Shown piece by piece: positions 1 through 8,071 of a DNA stretch of 64,000 nucleotides. Below the pieces are notes generated by a model. It was not told the DNA's origin. It ran no database searches and was given only the letters and a program-made list of their open reading frames with translations. Source of the stretch: Streptomyces alboflavus (GTDB lineage: Bacteria; Actinomycetota; Actinomycetes; Streptomycetales; Streptomycetaceae); the NCBI RefSeq assembly GCF_000716675.1, contig NZ_JNXT01000004.1, positions 211,180 to 275,179 of the forward strand. Reading direction: 5' to 3'. Position numbers and translations under genes: made by a program. Within the stretch, counting starts at the first letter, position 1; each line of letters starts with the position of its first letter.

Positions 1-566
1 CACTGGGTGACGCCACCGCCGATGTCGCCGCCGAACGCCCCGTAGCGGTCGTAGCCGAGGGTCCCGGTCATGAGGGAGTGCCAGGTCTCGGCGACTCCCC
101 GGCGGGTGAACGGGCCCTGCGGCAGGCCGGAGTAGAGGAATCCGGGCAGGGACGGCACGACCACGTCGAAGGCGTCGGCGGGGTCGCCGCCGTGGGCGGC
201 GGGGTCGGCGAGACGCCGGGCGACGTCCAGCATCTCCACGAAGCTGCTCGGCCAGCCGTGGCTGAGCACGAGGGGCAGCGGCGCGGGAGCGCCCTCGGGC
301 CGCCGGGCGCGCAGATGGATGAAGTGCAGCGGGGACCCGGCGACTTCGGCGACCTGGTGCGGGAACGCGTTGAGGGCGGCCTCGGCGGCGCGCCAGTCGA
401 AGCCGTCGGCCCAGTACGCGACGAGGTCGCGCAGGTACGCCGGGTCGGTGCCCGCCGCCCAGGAGGTGGCGTCGGACGCGGTGGTGAAGCGGGTGCGGGT
501 CAGTCGTGCGCGCAGGTCGCTGAGGACGTCGTCGGGCACGGCGATCCGGAAAGGCGTGACAGTCAT
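1..566 (-). CDS. Epoxide hydrolase, EHN-domain alpha/beta hydrolase (C-terminus cut by window edge)
   Basis: The first 188 residues are present; the rest lies beyond the left edge. An N-terminal EHN-type segment (about 1-95) leads into an alpha/beta-hydrolase core with the oxyanion motif HGWP at residues 103-106 and the nucleophile Asp181 in GGDIGG. This arrangement is that of microsomal-type epoxide hydrolases, which open epoxides to vicinal diols in the cytoplasm. The acid and the catalytic His would lie in the missing part. The ATG has an AAGGA-type ribosome site. A 95-nt leader separates it from a 20-codon reading frame at 662-724 that may affect its expression. The physiological substrate cannot be told from sequence. 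Confidence 0.85.
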   Translation of the reverse strand, partial: MTVTPFRIAVPDDVLSDLRARLTRTRFTTASDATSWAAGTDPAYLRDLVAYWADGFDWRAAEAALNAFPHQVAEVAGSPLHFIHLRARRPEGAPAPLPLVLSHGWPSSFVEMLDVARRLADPAAHGGDPADAFDVVVPSLPGFLYSGLPQGPFTRRGVAETWHSLMTGTLGYDRYGAFGGDIGGGVTQ

Positions 567-652
567 GGGTTCCTTCGCTCAGGAGTGCTTCGATGCGATG
601 ACATGCGATGCCTGGGCCGGTGCGGGCCAGGCGGGGCGCTCCTGCGCGGTGT

Positions 653-675
653 CCGTACGGTTCAGACGCGTACGG
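653..675 (-). promoter_or_regulatory. Hairpin spanning the leader-peptide stop codon
   Basis: Arms CCGTACG and CGTACGG (653-659 and 669-675) flank a 9-nt loop holding the TGA stop of the leader frame. A ribosome stopping there would melt the stem, which is the geometry used in attenuators. A competing structure downstream was not established. Confidence 0.35.
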
Positions 676-724
676 CGGTCAGGAGGGCCCGGGCTGTGGT
701 GCGGTCGGCTGAGTGCTCGCGCAT
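662..724 (-). CDS. Possible 20-residue leader peptide upstream of the epoxide hydrolase
   Basis: A 20-codon frame (MREHSADRTTARALLTAVRV) starts with ATG behind the strongest ribosome site nearby, AAGGAGGTGA, 4 nt upstream. It ends 95 nt before the epoxide hydrolase start on the same strand. Its stop codon sits in the loop of a 7-bp hairpin (653-675). A strong start, short frame and stop-codon hairpin fit a translated leader that senses ribosome position. It has no run of a single rare amino acid and no Cys cluster, so the signal is unknown. It could also be a chance frame. Confidence 0.4.
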   Translation of the reverse strand: MREHSADRTTARALLTAVRV

Positions 725-829
725 CGGGTCACCTCCTTCTGTGGGGCACGCGCGGGTTCGGCACCGCGCGGCGTGGACCGACTATACCCACCGGGCGGCG
801 GCGCGGGCCATGGGGATCGGCGGCACCTT

Positions 830-841
830 GGACCTAGGTCC
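830..841. promoter_or_regulatory. 12-bp perfect palindrome between divergent genes, possible operator
   Basis: GGACCTAGGTCC is a perfect 12-bp palindrome in the region between the epoxide-hydrolase leader (minus) and the N-acetyltransferase (plus). A TATAGT -10-like hexamer for the minus strand lies at 781-786, about 45 bp away. No regulator gene is adjacent, so its partner is unknown. Confidence 0.3.
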
Positions 842-907
842 CGGGACGGGGGCCCGCCCCACCCGCGGTCGGTGGCCGCACCGGCGGGCCACGGCGAGAC
901 TTGCCCC

Positions 908-1705
908 ATGGATACCGCCCGGACAGCCGCCTATCTGCGCCGCATCGGCGCCGACCGCCCCGCAGCCGCGACCTCGTCGGCCCTGCGCACGCTGCACCTC
1001 GCCCATCTGCGCAGCGTCCCCTTCGAGAACCTCGCCATCCACCTCGGCCAGGAGGTGGAGCTGACGGAGAAGGACCTGGTCGCGAAGGTCGTCGACGAAC
1101 GCCGCGGCGGGTTCTGCTACGAACTCAACGGCGCCTTCGCGGCGCTGCTCACCGCGCTCGGCTTCGAGGTCACGCTGCTCCAGGCCCGGGTGTACGGGGA
1201 CGAAGGACGCCCCGGCATCCCGTACGACCACCTGGCACTGCGGGTGCGCACCGACGACGGCGGGGACTGGCTCGCCGACATCGGCTTCGGCACCCACAGC
1301 CACCTCCCGCTCGACCTCGCCGAGCGCGGGGACCAGGACGACCCCGGCGGCACGTTCCGCGTGGTGGAGACCCCCGCCGGCGACCTCGACGTCCTCAAGG
1401 ACGGCAAGCCGCAGTACGTCCTCGACCGACGCCCGCGCGAGCTGGCCGACTTCACGGCAGGGGCGTGGTACCACCGCACGTCCCCGAAGTCCCACTTCAC
1501 CCGGTCCACGGTGTGCACGCTGGTCACGGAGACGGGCCGGGTCACCCTCAGCGGCAACAAGCTCACCGTCACCACAGGCGAGCAGCGGGACGTCACCGAA
1601 CTGGCCACCGACGCGGAGATCCTCGCGGCGTACCGGACGCACTTCGGGATCGCCCTGGACGAGGTGCCGCAGGTGGCGGAGCCGGTCCGCGTCGGCGGGC
1701 GCTGA
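908..1705 (+). CDS. nat: Arylamine N-acetyltransferase
   Basis: 265 residues, the usual length for the NAT family, which moves acetyl from acetyl-CoA to arylamines, hydrazines or related amines. The catalytic triad is complete: Cys70 in RGGFCYELN, His108 in YDHLAL and Asp124 in LADIGFG. The early segment SVPFENLAIH is also family-typical. The start is the ATG at 908, because homologues begin a few residues before the TAAYLRRIG helix and the longer in-frame extension reads as non-coding. There is no clear ribosome site, so the transcript may be leaderless. A strong terminator follows at 1714-1754. The biological amine is unknown; some actinobacterial NAT homologues act as amide synthases in ansamycin pathways, but no such cluster is visible. 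Confidence 0.9.
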   Translation: MDTARTAAYLRRIGADRPAAATSSALRTLHLAHLRSVPFENLAIHLGQEVELTEKDLVAKVVDERRGGFCYELNGAFAALLTALGFEVTLLQARVYGDEGRPGIPYDHLALRVRTDDGGDWLADIGFGTHSHLPLDLAERGDQDDPGGTFRVVETPAGDLDVLKDGKPQYVLDRRPRELADFTAGAWYHRTSPKSHFTRSTVCTLVTETGRVTLSGNKLTVTTGEQRDVTELATDAEILAAYRTHFGIALDEVPQVAEPVRVGGR

Positions 1706-1713
1706 CCGGTCTG

Positions 1714-1754
1714 GCGGGACCCACCCGGAGGACGATCTTCCGGGTGGGTCCCGC
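1714..1754 (+). terminator. Strong hairpin terminator after the N-acetyltransferase
   Basis: Two perfect 16-bp arms (1714-1729 and 1739-1754) enclose a 9-nt loop, starting 9 nt after the stop codon. There is no U-run, as is usual for Streptomyces terminators. Confidence 0.8.
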
Positions 1755-1909
1755 ACGGCCGCCCGGCGTCCTGTGACAAGACACGGGGCCGCTCGGCCGA
1801 ACACGCGGTGCCCCCTTTGTCCAGCCCTCTTGGCGAGAGTCGAACGCGGATGCTGGCGGTGACGTTCATCGCGGCATGCGCGGCCTTTCCGGACGTAGGC
1901 TGCTGCACT

Positions 1910-3268
1910 GTGAAGACACACATACCTTTCGAACGGCTGCACAACTTCCGTGACCTGGGCGGCCATGTCACTGAGGACGGCCGTGCGGTGCGCTGGGAGC
2001 AGGTGTACCGGTCCGACTCGCTGAGCAAGCTGCGGGGCGCCGACTGGGACCGCTTCCTCGCCCTGGGTGTCCGCACCGTCATCGATCTGCGCCAACCGTC
2101 GGAGATCGAGGCGAAGGGCCGGGTGCCCGAGCACCCCACGTTCACCTACCACCAGCTGAACACCGAGCACCGCCCCCACTCCCAGCCGTCGCCGGGCCCC
2201 GACGCGCTGCTGATTCCCCACCTCCGCGAGCGCTATCTGGCGATGGCCGAGGACGGCGCGAAAGAGCTGCGCCGCGCCCTCGAAGTGCTCGCCGACGACG
2301 GCTCGGGCCCGGTGGTCTTCCACTGCGTGTCCGGCAAGGACCGGACCGGCCTGCTCGCCGCTCTCCTGCTCGCCCTGCTCGGCGTGCCCGAGGCCGACAT
2401 CGTCGAGGACTACGCCCGGACCGAGCTCGCCACGGACCGCTTCCTCGCGGACTGGCGCGCCGAGCACCCGGGGGGCGAGCAGCCCTGGCTCGGCTTCGGG
2501 CGCGCGCCCGCCGACGTGATGCGCCTCTTCCTCGTGGAGATGTCCGAGCGGTACGGGTCCGTGCGCGCGTACGCCGAGCGACTCCTCGGCGCCGACGCGG
2601 AGTTGGTGGCCGCGCTGCGCCGCAACCTGCTCGAACCGGAGGCGGGGCGCGAGCTGTCGTTCCGGCGCGCCGACGAGTCCGACGCCCCCGTGCTCGTACG
2701 GCTGCGGGACGAGGCGGCCCGCTGGCAGATCGCGCAGGGCATCGCGCAGTGGAAGCCGGGCGAGCTGGGCGAGGAGCACTTCAGGGCGCGGCTCGCGGAC
2801 AGCGAGATCTGGATCGCGACGCTCGGCCCGGACGGGCCGGTCGCGGGCGCCTGGGAGCTGTGGTGGGACGACCCGGCGGCGTGGGGCCCGCAGCCGCCCA
2901 CGGCCGGGTACGTGCACCGGCTGATGACCGACCGCCGGGTCGCGCCGCCCGGCACCGGCCGCCGCATGCTGGAGCACGCCGAGCGCCGCGTCCGCGCCGC
3001 GGGGCGCAGCCTGTGCCGCCTCGACTGCCGCGCCAACAACCCGCGGCTGCGGGCGTACTACGCCGCCGCGGGCTTCGAGGTCGTCGGCGAGCAGCCGTCG
3101 AGGGACGGCGGTGTCGGCGGGCACTTCGCGGCGACGCTGCTGCAGAAGCGGGTCCGCGAGGACGAGCGGCGGCTCGGCGAACGCGCGGCCGACGGCGGGC
3201 AGTTGGCGGCTGACGGCGGTGCGGAGCTGTTCCGCGGCGGCGCGTGGCGGCTCAAAGCGACGCTTTGA
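1910..3268 (+). CDS. Tyrosine/lipid phosphatase fused to GNAT acetyltransferase
   Basis: 452 residues from the GTG at 1910, chosen because the phosphatase fold begins at once with FERLHNFRDLGG; in-frame GTG 1808 and ATG 1850 would add an unrelated leader. Residues 1-245 form a Y_phosphatase3-type domain with the P-loop HCVSGKDRTG (Cys139). The Lys-Asp inside this loop marks the MptpB-like branch that can act on phosphoinositides as well as phosphotyrosine. From residue 249 a GNAT domain begins (LSFRRADESDAP), with an acetyl-CoA-binding Arg/Gly-rich turn near VAPPGTGRRML and the terminal ANNPRLRAYYAAAGF. The two activities in one chain are unusual. The gene ends inside the 3' end of the convergent phosphatase gene (17-bp overlap). 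The substrate of either half is unknown. Confidence 0.82.
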   Translation: MKTHIPFERLHNFRDLGGHVTEDGRAVRWEQVYRSDSLSKLRGADWDRFLALGVRTVIDLRQPSEIEAKGRVPEHPTFTYHQLNTEHRPHSQPSPGPDALLIPHLRERYLAMAEDGAKELRRALEVLADDGSGPVVFHCVSGKDRTGLLAALLLALLGVPEADIVEDYARTELATDRFLADWRAEHPGGEQPWLGFGRAPADVMRLFLVEMSERYGSVRAYAERLLGADAELVAALRRNLLEPEAGRELSFRRADESDAPVLVRLRDEAARWQIAQGIAQWKPGELGEEHFRARLADSEIWIATLGPDGPVAGAWELWWDDPAAWGPQPPTAGYVHRLMTDRRVAPPGTGRRMLEHAERRVRAAGRSLCRLDCRANNPRLRAYYAAAGFEVVGEQPSRDGGVGGHFAATLLQKRVREDERRLGERAADGGQLAADGGAELFRGGAWRLKATL

Positions 3269-4082
3269 TCCTGCGGGGCGCGTCGGCGAGCCGGCTGACC
3301 AGCGAGACCACGCTCGGCGGCTGCCGGCTCGCGTCCCGGTCGGCGCTGAGCACGTAGTAGATCTGCTCCAGCGAGGGCGGGCCCACGGCGACCGTGCGCA
3401 GCGCCGCCTGACGGGGCGTCGCCTGCCCGGTGCGGACCAGGTAGGCGGCGGTCATCGAGCCGGTGCGCCCGACACCCGCGCCGCAGTGCACGAAGACCGG
3501 GCCGCGCGCGTCCGCGACGACGCGCAGGAACCGGTCGACCTGGCGGCCGTCGGGGGTCTGGCCGTCCCGGATCGGCATGCGGACGACGTGCAGTCCTGCG
3601 CGCTTCGGCTGCGCGAGCGCCGCGGCGCCCAGGTCCTCCGCGCGCAGGTCCACGACGGTGTGGATGCCGTGCGCGACGAGCGCGCGGTAGCCCGCCTCGC
3701 TGGGCGCGGAGCCGCGCCACACTCGGTCGTCGACCTGCTGGAAGTGCCGGATGCCCGCCAACTCGCCGTCTTCCGGAGCGTGTTCACCCGCCCACGCCGA
3801 CACGGCGAGCACGCCGAGGGCCGAGGTGAGCCAGAAGACGGTGTAGCCGAGGACGCACAGGCCGACGGCCTTCAGCGTCCGGCGGGCGAGGGGGCGGCGG
3901 GGCGTGACTCCGTCGCGCACTCTGGCCCCGGCGGCCCGCGCGGCGGCGAGCAGCGCTGCGGCGCGGGCCGAGAGAGTCCCGGACGGCGGCGGGGGCGGCG
4001 AAGAGGAAGCGGGTGCGGAGGGCCGGGGAGAGGGCGCGGAAGACAAGCGGTCACCACCTGATGGGGTACGCGACGGGCGCAC
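3252..4082 (-). CDS. Membrane-anchored dual-specificity/tyrosine phosphatase
   Basis: 276 residues. A Pro/Ser-rich N-terminus (1-40) is followed by one hydrophobic segment near residues 70-95 (AVGLCVLGYTVFWLTSALGV), then a phosphatase domain. The domain holds DRVWRGSAPSEAGYRAL, TVVDLR and the active-site loop HCGAGVGRTG (Cys200, Arg206). This is the layout of DSP-type phosphatases tethered to the membrane. It converges on, and overlaps by 17 bp, the phosphatase-GNAT gene, so the two cannot be fully transcribed without antisense contact. The start is a GTG; the low-complexity N-terminus makes the exact start uncertain. Confidence 0.75.
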   Translation of the reverse strand: MRPSRTPSGGDRLSSAPSPRPSAPASSSPPPPPSGTLSARAAALLAAARAAGARVRDGVTPRRPLARRTLKAVGLCVLGYTVFWLTSALGVLAVSAWAGEHAPEDGELAGIRHFQQVDDRVWRGSAPSEAGYRALVAHGIHTVVDLRAEDLGAAALAQPKRAGLHVVRMPIRDGQTPDGRQVDRFLRVVADARGPVFVHCGAGVGRTGSMTAAYLVRTGQATPRQAALRTVAVGPPSLEQIYYVLSADRDASRQPPSVVSLVSRLADAPRRIKASL

Positions 4083-4253
4083 CCCAGCACGGGACGGGGA
4101 GGAAACGCAGACGCCTTTCAGGCTACCCGCGCGCGAGGGGTCCCGGGACCGCGTACGACCGCCCCACCGGGCTCAAACGCCTCTCCAACTTGCCCTGCTC
4201 TCACGGGAGTTGACCCTCACGTGAACTTCACAGGGCACCGCCCCTCCGGCCTC

Positions 4254-5171
4254 TCACCGCTCCCGACGGGCCGGTTCCACCTGGCTCTCGCCCAGGACCC
4301 GTGCGCGGGTGCGGTGGGCCGTCGCGTCGGTCAGGCAGCCGCTGAGGCGCATCACGTCGTGGTCGGAGAGGGCGGGGCGGATCACTCCGGCCCAGACGTC
4401 CGTGTCGAGGCGGGTCAGCGGGGCCCGCACGTTGAGGGCGGCGGTCGAGCGGCGGCACGACTCCCACAGTTCACGCGCGGCCAGGGCGCGGGCGCGTTCG
4501 TCGTCGGTGCCGCGCACCTCGACCCGGTACACGAGGGTGGTCGCGGCCGAGCCCGCCGCCTTGCCCGGGCGGGTCTGCGTGGCGTCGGACAACGTGTCCA
4601 CCAGGAGGCTGAGGAGCAGCCCGCACGCCGCGACCACGACGGTCAGCAGGAGCGTCCGCGCGACACGAGGGCGCGGCACGGCGGGCCGGGCCTCCAACTC
4701 CGGCGCCCGGCCCAGGAGTTCGTGCGGCGGCGCGGCCAGTGCGGTGAGGCGCCCGGCGAGCCTGCGCTCCGCGCCGGGCCTCGCGGTGGCCGCCGAGATC
4801 CGCTGCACGACCCAGGCGACACCGGACAGCAGCACCCCGGCCGCCATCAGGACGGGCACGAAGACGTACGTGCGGTGGGCGCCGTCGGGCGCGGGCGGCT
4901 CCAGCCAGCGGAACCGCGTGCCCTCTTGCGGTCCGGAGTCCCGCAGCCGCCGCCACACCTCCTCGGTGCGCTCCCCCGTGTCGGCGATCCTGCGCTCCAG
5001 GCGGCCGATGCGGCTCAGGAGCAGCGCGCAGACGAGCAGCCCCTCGACGACCAGGAGCAGCACGCCGCAGATCAGGGCGCGCTGCCACTCCCAGCGGGTG
5101 AGGTAGACGACGCTGTAGGTGGCGGCCGCGGCGGCGGTGAGGCCGCCGAGGAGATAGCTCACGTACTTCAT
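4254..5171 (-). CDS. Four-helix membrane protein of unknown function, coupled to PEP-utilising enzyme
   Basis: 305 residues. Two hydrophobic segments lie near residues 5-25 and 33-53, followed by a charged, coiled-coil-like stretch (RIGRLERRIADTGERTEEVW), a third segment near 100-120 and a fourth near 170-192. The C-terminal 110 residues are soluble and hold two Cys. No known family was recognised. Its ATG overlaps the stop of the upstream phosphotransferase gene (ATGA), so the two are translationally coupled and probably act together, perhaps with this protein as membrane partner or target. Confidence 0.6.
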   Translation of the reverse strand: MKYVSYLLGGLTAAAAATYSVVYLTRWEWQRALICGVLLLVVEGLLVCALLLSRIGRLERRIADTGERTEEVWRRLRDSGPQEGTRFRWLEPPAPDGAHRTYVFVPVLMAAGVLLSGVAWVVQRISAATARPGAERRLAGRLTALAAPPHELLGRAPELEARPAVPRPRVARTLLLTVVVAACGLLLSLLVDTLSDATQTRPGKAAGSAATTLVYRVEVRGTDDERARALAARELWESCRRSTAALNVRAPLTRLDTDVWAGVIRPALSDHDVMRLSGCLTDATAHRTRARVLGESQVEPARRER

Positions 5172-7795
5172 GACGCCAGGCCCTCCCGGTAGTCGGGGCA
5201 GTCGGGCGGGACGGGTCCCCGCACGTCACCATCACAGCCGTCGCCACCGTCGCCGCCGTCGCGGGAGCACGGCGGCACGCCGGGTCCGGCGCCGGTCCTG
5301 GAGGCACCGCCGCCCCGCTCGACGGACCCTGCTCCGGACCTGGTGGCACCGCTGCCGCGCTCGACGGACCCTGCTCCGGACCTGGTGGCACCGCCGCCCC
5401 GCTCGACGGAGCGCGCGCCGGCCCTGGAGGCGCCACCACCCCGCTCCACGGAACCCGCTCCGGTCCTGGAGGTGCCGCCACCGCGCTCGACGGAGCCCGC
5501 GCCGGCCCTGGAAGCCCCGCCACCCCGCTCGACGGAGCCCGCGCCGGCCCTGGAAGCCCCGCCACCCCGCTCCACGGACTGCCTGCCGACGGATTCCCTG
5601 GCGCCGGGCTCTGCACCGCCCTGCCCCGCGCCGAGCGCCTCCGTTCCGCTCGCGTCGGCGCCCACGGCGTCCACAGTGTCCCCGAGATCCACGGAAGCCA
5701 CTGGATCCACTGGATCCGCCACGGCCGTCACCCGCACCACGTCCACCTCCCCCGTCCCCCCGTCCACGGAGAGCCGCGTCCCCTCCGGGAAGCGGTCGAG
5801 GGCGTCGGGGACGCCCACCGCCGTGGGCACCCGGTACTCGCGGGCGAGGACGGCGAGGTGGGACAGGACGCTGCCGGTCTCGGCGACCAGGCCGGTGAGT
5901 CCGGGCAGCAGCGGTGCGTGGACCGGGTCGAGGGTGCGCACGACCAGGACCGGGTGCCGGGGCGGCGCGCCCGTTCCGTGCCAGGCGGTGCCGGAGCCGA
6001 AGCCGCCGCCCGCGCCCTGGCCCGGGCGCTTGCCACGGCCCCGCCCCGGTTCGGGCACCGGACACCCGTCGGCGAGGCGGAAGGCGGCGGGCAGGGCGGG
6101 GCGGTGCGGGCGGGGAAGGCGTTCGGGCAGGTCGGCGGGGAGGCCCGCACCGTCGCTCGCGGCCGTCAGCTCGGTCCAGCGCAGCAGGGCCACGCGGGAC
6201 GGATCGTCGATGAGCCCGGCGGCCGTGAAGCGGCGGGCTGTCTCGCGCACCATGGCGGCCTGCATCTCCTGCACCCAGCGCACCCGCAACCGCAGCCCCT
6301 CACGGGCAGGCAGGGCCGCCGTGCCGCGCGGCACCCCGGCCCACGCGGTGCTCGCGGGCAGCGGCGGGCGCGGGCCGAGCGAGGGCGGCAGCAGGGACAG
6401 GAGCACGGGATGCCGGGCGACAAGACGCGCGTCGTCGGGTTCGGCGGCGCGCGCCTCGGACAGGACCGCCAGGGCCTCACCGACAGCGGTGGCACCGGAA
6501 TCGTGCGCCAACAGGGCTCCGGCGAGGGACTCCTGGGCGTGCAGCGACGCCAGGACCGTACGGCCCCAGGACACGGCGGCGAACAGCCGTCCGCTCAACA
6601 TCTCCTCGGGCGGCGGCAGTTCGCTCAAGTACCGGTCCACGTCGGCCATGAGGTCGACGGCGAGCATCGGCAGGGCGGCACGCAGGCGCCCGGTCCGCCA
6701 GGCCGCGGCGGCGCGGCGGGCGCCCGGGGCGGGGTTGAGGAAGCCGAGGAAGGCGCTGCCGGGCCCGCGGGCCGGGGCCGCCCCGAGCAGGCGCAGGTCG
6801 GCGGCCGCACGCCCGTCGACCGTGGTGACGACGGGCAGTCGGCGCAGTTGCCCGCGCGGGGCGGAGCCGGTGAGGTCGAGGGCGAGCGTCAGGCCGTACG
6901 ACATGGGGGCGAGCCACAGGTCCTCCTCCAGCGGCTGTACGACTGCGGGGAAGGTCTCGGCGACCGGGCCGGGGCCGAGCAGGCGGGCGCCGCGGGGCGG
7001 GGCCGTGGGCATCGCCGTGATGGGGCGGGTCTGGAACAGCCACAGCCGGTCGTCGGCGTCGAAGCCGAACTCGATGTCCTGCGGGCCGCCGAACTCCCGC
7101 TCGGCCAGGCGTGCGAGGCGCACCAGACGGCGCAGCCTGCCGCGGTCGAGGAGGCGGCTTCCGCGCGGCTCGGCGGGCTCGGTGCGGACCAGGCGTGCGT
7201 GGCGGGTGAGGTGGTGGCGGACGCCGTCGGCGCTGCCGTCGACCAGCCGGTCGGGGCCGCCGGGCACGGCGCTGACGAGCACCCGGTCGTACCGCCCCGT
7301 GAGCGGGTCCGCGCCGAACATCACCCCGCCGACGACGGCCCGCACCATGGGCTGCACCAGGACGGCCATGTCCGCGCGGGCGGCGCCGTCGTCCCCGTGG
7401 TCCGGCACCTGCCGTACGGGGACACGGTGCGCGGAGCGGAGCACCCGTCGCACGGCGTCGGTGAACGCGTCCCAGCCGTGCACATCGAGGACCGTCTCGA
7501 ACAGGCCCGCCAGGGACGACTCGGCGCCGTCCTCGTGCGCGGAGGACGACCGCACGACGAGCGGCCGCGCACCTTGGTCGCTCAACTCGTCCCAGGCGCG
7601 CCGCAGTTCACTCTCGCCGTGGTGCGCTTCAGGGTCCGCTGCCGCGGCCGCCACCACGAATCCGGGCAGCACCGGCAGGCCCGCTCCCGCGGCCCGTGCC
7701 AGATGTGCCGCCTTCGTCCCCGCGATCCGGACGTCCTGTGCCCGTCGGGCATCCAGAGCGACCACCGCGAGCCGGTCCCCGTCGACCCCGATCAT
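5168..7795 (-). CDS. PEP/pyruvate-binding phosphotransferase, Rph/PEP-synthase-like, with repetitive C-terminal tail
   Basis: 875 residues from the ATG at 7793-7795, which has GGAGGAGG 6 nt upstream; a longer frame upstream is non-coding. Residues 1-320 are a PPDK_N-type ATP-grasp domain (IAGTKAAHLARA, VVRSSSAHEDGAESSLAGLF, DIEFGFDADDRLWLFQTRPI). A middle region begins with the GPGPVAETFP motif seen in rifampicin-phosphotransferase-like proteins. A swivelling phosphohistidine domain follows with His646 in TGSVLSHLAVLAREYRVP. The domain order ATP-middle-His matches Rph rather than PEP synthase, which implies phosphoryl transfer to a small molecule or protein bound by the middle domain; which one is unknown. 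The last 170 residues are disordered and contain seven 14-residue repeats (DNA 5285-5578). Confidence 0.75.
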   Translation of the reverse strand: MIGVDGDRLAVVALDARRAQDVRIAGTKAAHLARAAGAGLPVLPGFVVAAAAADPEAHHGESELRRAWDELSDQGARPLVVRSSSAHEDGAESSLAGLFETVLDVHGWDAFTDAVRRVLRSAHRVPVRQVPDHGDDGAARADMAVLVQPMVRAVVGGVMFGADPLTGRYDRVLVSAVPGGPDRLVDGSADGVRHHLTRHARLVRTEPAEPRGSRLLDRGRLRRLVRLARLAEREFGGPQDIEFGFDADDRLWLFQTRPITAMPTAPPRGARLLGPGPVAETFPAVVQPLEEDLWLAPMSYGLTLALDLTGSAPRGQLRRLPVVTTVDGRAAADLRLLGAAPARGPGSAFLGFLNPAPGARRAAAAWRTGRLRAALPMLAVDLMADVDRYLSELPPPEEMLSGRLFAAVSWGRTVLASLHAQESLAGALLAHDSGATAVGEALAVLSEARAAEPDDARLVARHPVLLSLLPPSLGPRPPLPASTAWAGVPRGTAALPAREGLRLRVRWVQEMQAAMVRETARRFTAAGLIDDPSRVALLRWTELTAASDGAGLPADLPERLPRPHRPALPAAFRLADGCPVPEPGRGRGKRPGQGAGGGFGSGTAWHGTGAPPRHPVLVVRTLDPVHAPLLPGLTGLVAETGSVLSHLAVLAREYRVPTAVGVPDALDRFPEGTRLSVDGGTGEVDVVRVTAVADPVDPVASVDLGDTVDAVGADASGTEALGAGQGGAEPGARESVGRQSVERGGGASRAGAGSVERGGGASRAGAGSVERGGGTSRTGAGSVERGGGASRAGARSVERGGGATRSGAGSVERGSGATRSGAGSVERGGGASRTGAGPGVPPCSRDGGDGGDGCDGDVRGPVPPDCPDYREGLAS
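5285..5578 (-). repeat. 42-bp in-frame tandem repeat, seven copies
   Basis: Seven head-to-tail 42-bp units encode SVERGGGASRAGAG and close variants (A/T-S/T-R-A/T/S). The block is exactly 294 bp, so copy changes stay in frame. It lies in the tail of the phosphotransferase, after the catalytic His domain. Confidence 0.9.
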
Positions 7796-7980
7796 GGTCA
7801 ACCTCCTCCGCGCGACCGCGCCCCCGGGCCCTCGCCCGCGGAGCACGCGACACCGCTGACCGCGGGACGTAGGGCCTGGCAGCCGGGCTGAAAACGGTCC
7901 AGCCCTTAGCACGGACGCGTGTCGTCACGGCGAAGTTGACTTCACGGACACACGAATCGAGCCGAATCGCCTTTTCGGTG

Positions 7981-8030
7981 CCGTTCCTTGCCGTTCCTTG
8001 CCGTTCCTTGCCGTTCCTTGCCGTTCCTTG
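7981..8030. repeat. 10-bp tandem repeat, five perfect copies
   Basis: CCGTTCCTTG is repeated five times without error, about 185 bp upstream of the phosphotransferase start and 41 bp downstream of the neighbouring gene's stop. The unit is close to one helical turn, so bound proteins would stack on one face of the DNA. It is also a likely slippage site. Confidence 0.95.
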
Positions 8031-8071
8031 CCAAATCCGCGCCCTTCAGCGCGATTCGGGGCCTATCAGGG

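Noticed and set aside
1808..1909. Possible signal peptide (MLAVTFIAACAAF) before the phosphatase-GNAT protein
   Set aside because: The phosphatase domain begins at residue 7 from GTG 1910 and both domains are of cytoplasmic type; the upstream stretch lacks a convincing start.
782..3124. 780-codon minus-strand frame over NAT and the phosphatase-GNAT gene
   Set aside because: The sense strand holds complete catalytic motifs; this frame crosses a terminator hairpin and has no domain.
5285..5578. CRISPR-like array
   Set aside because: The repeats are contiguous, with no unique spacers, and read in frame as a protein tail.
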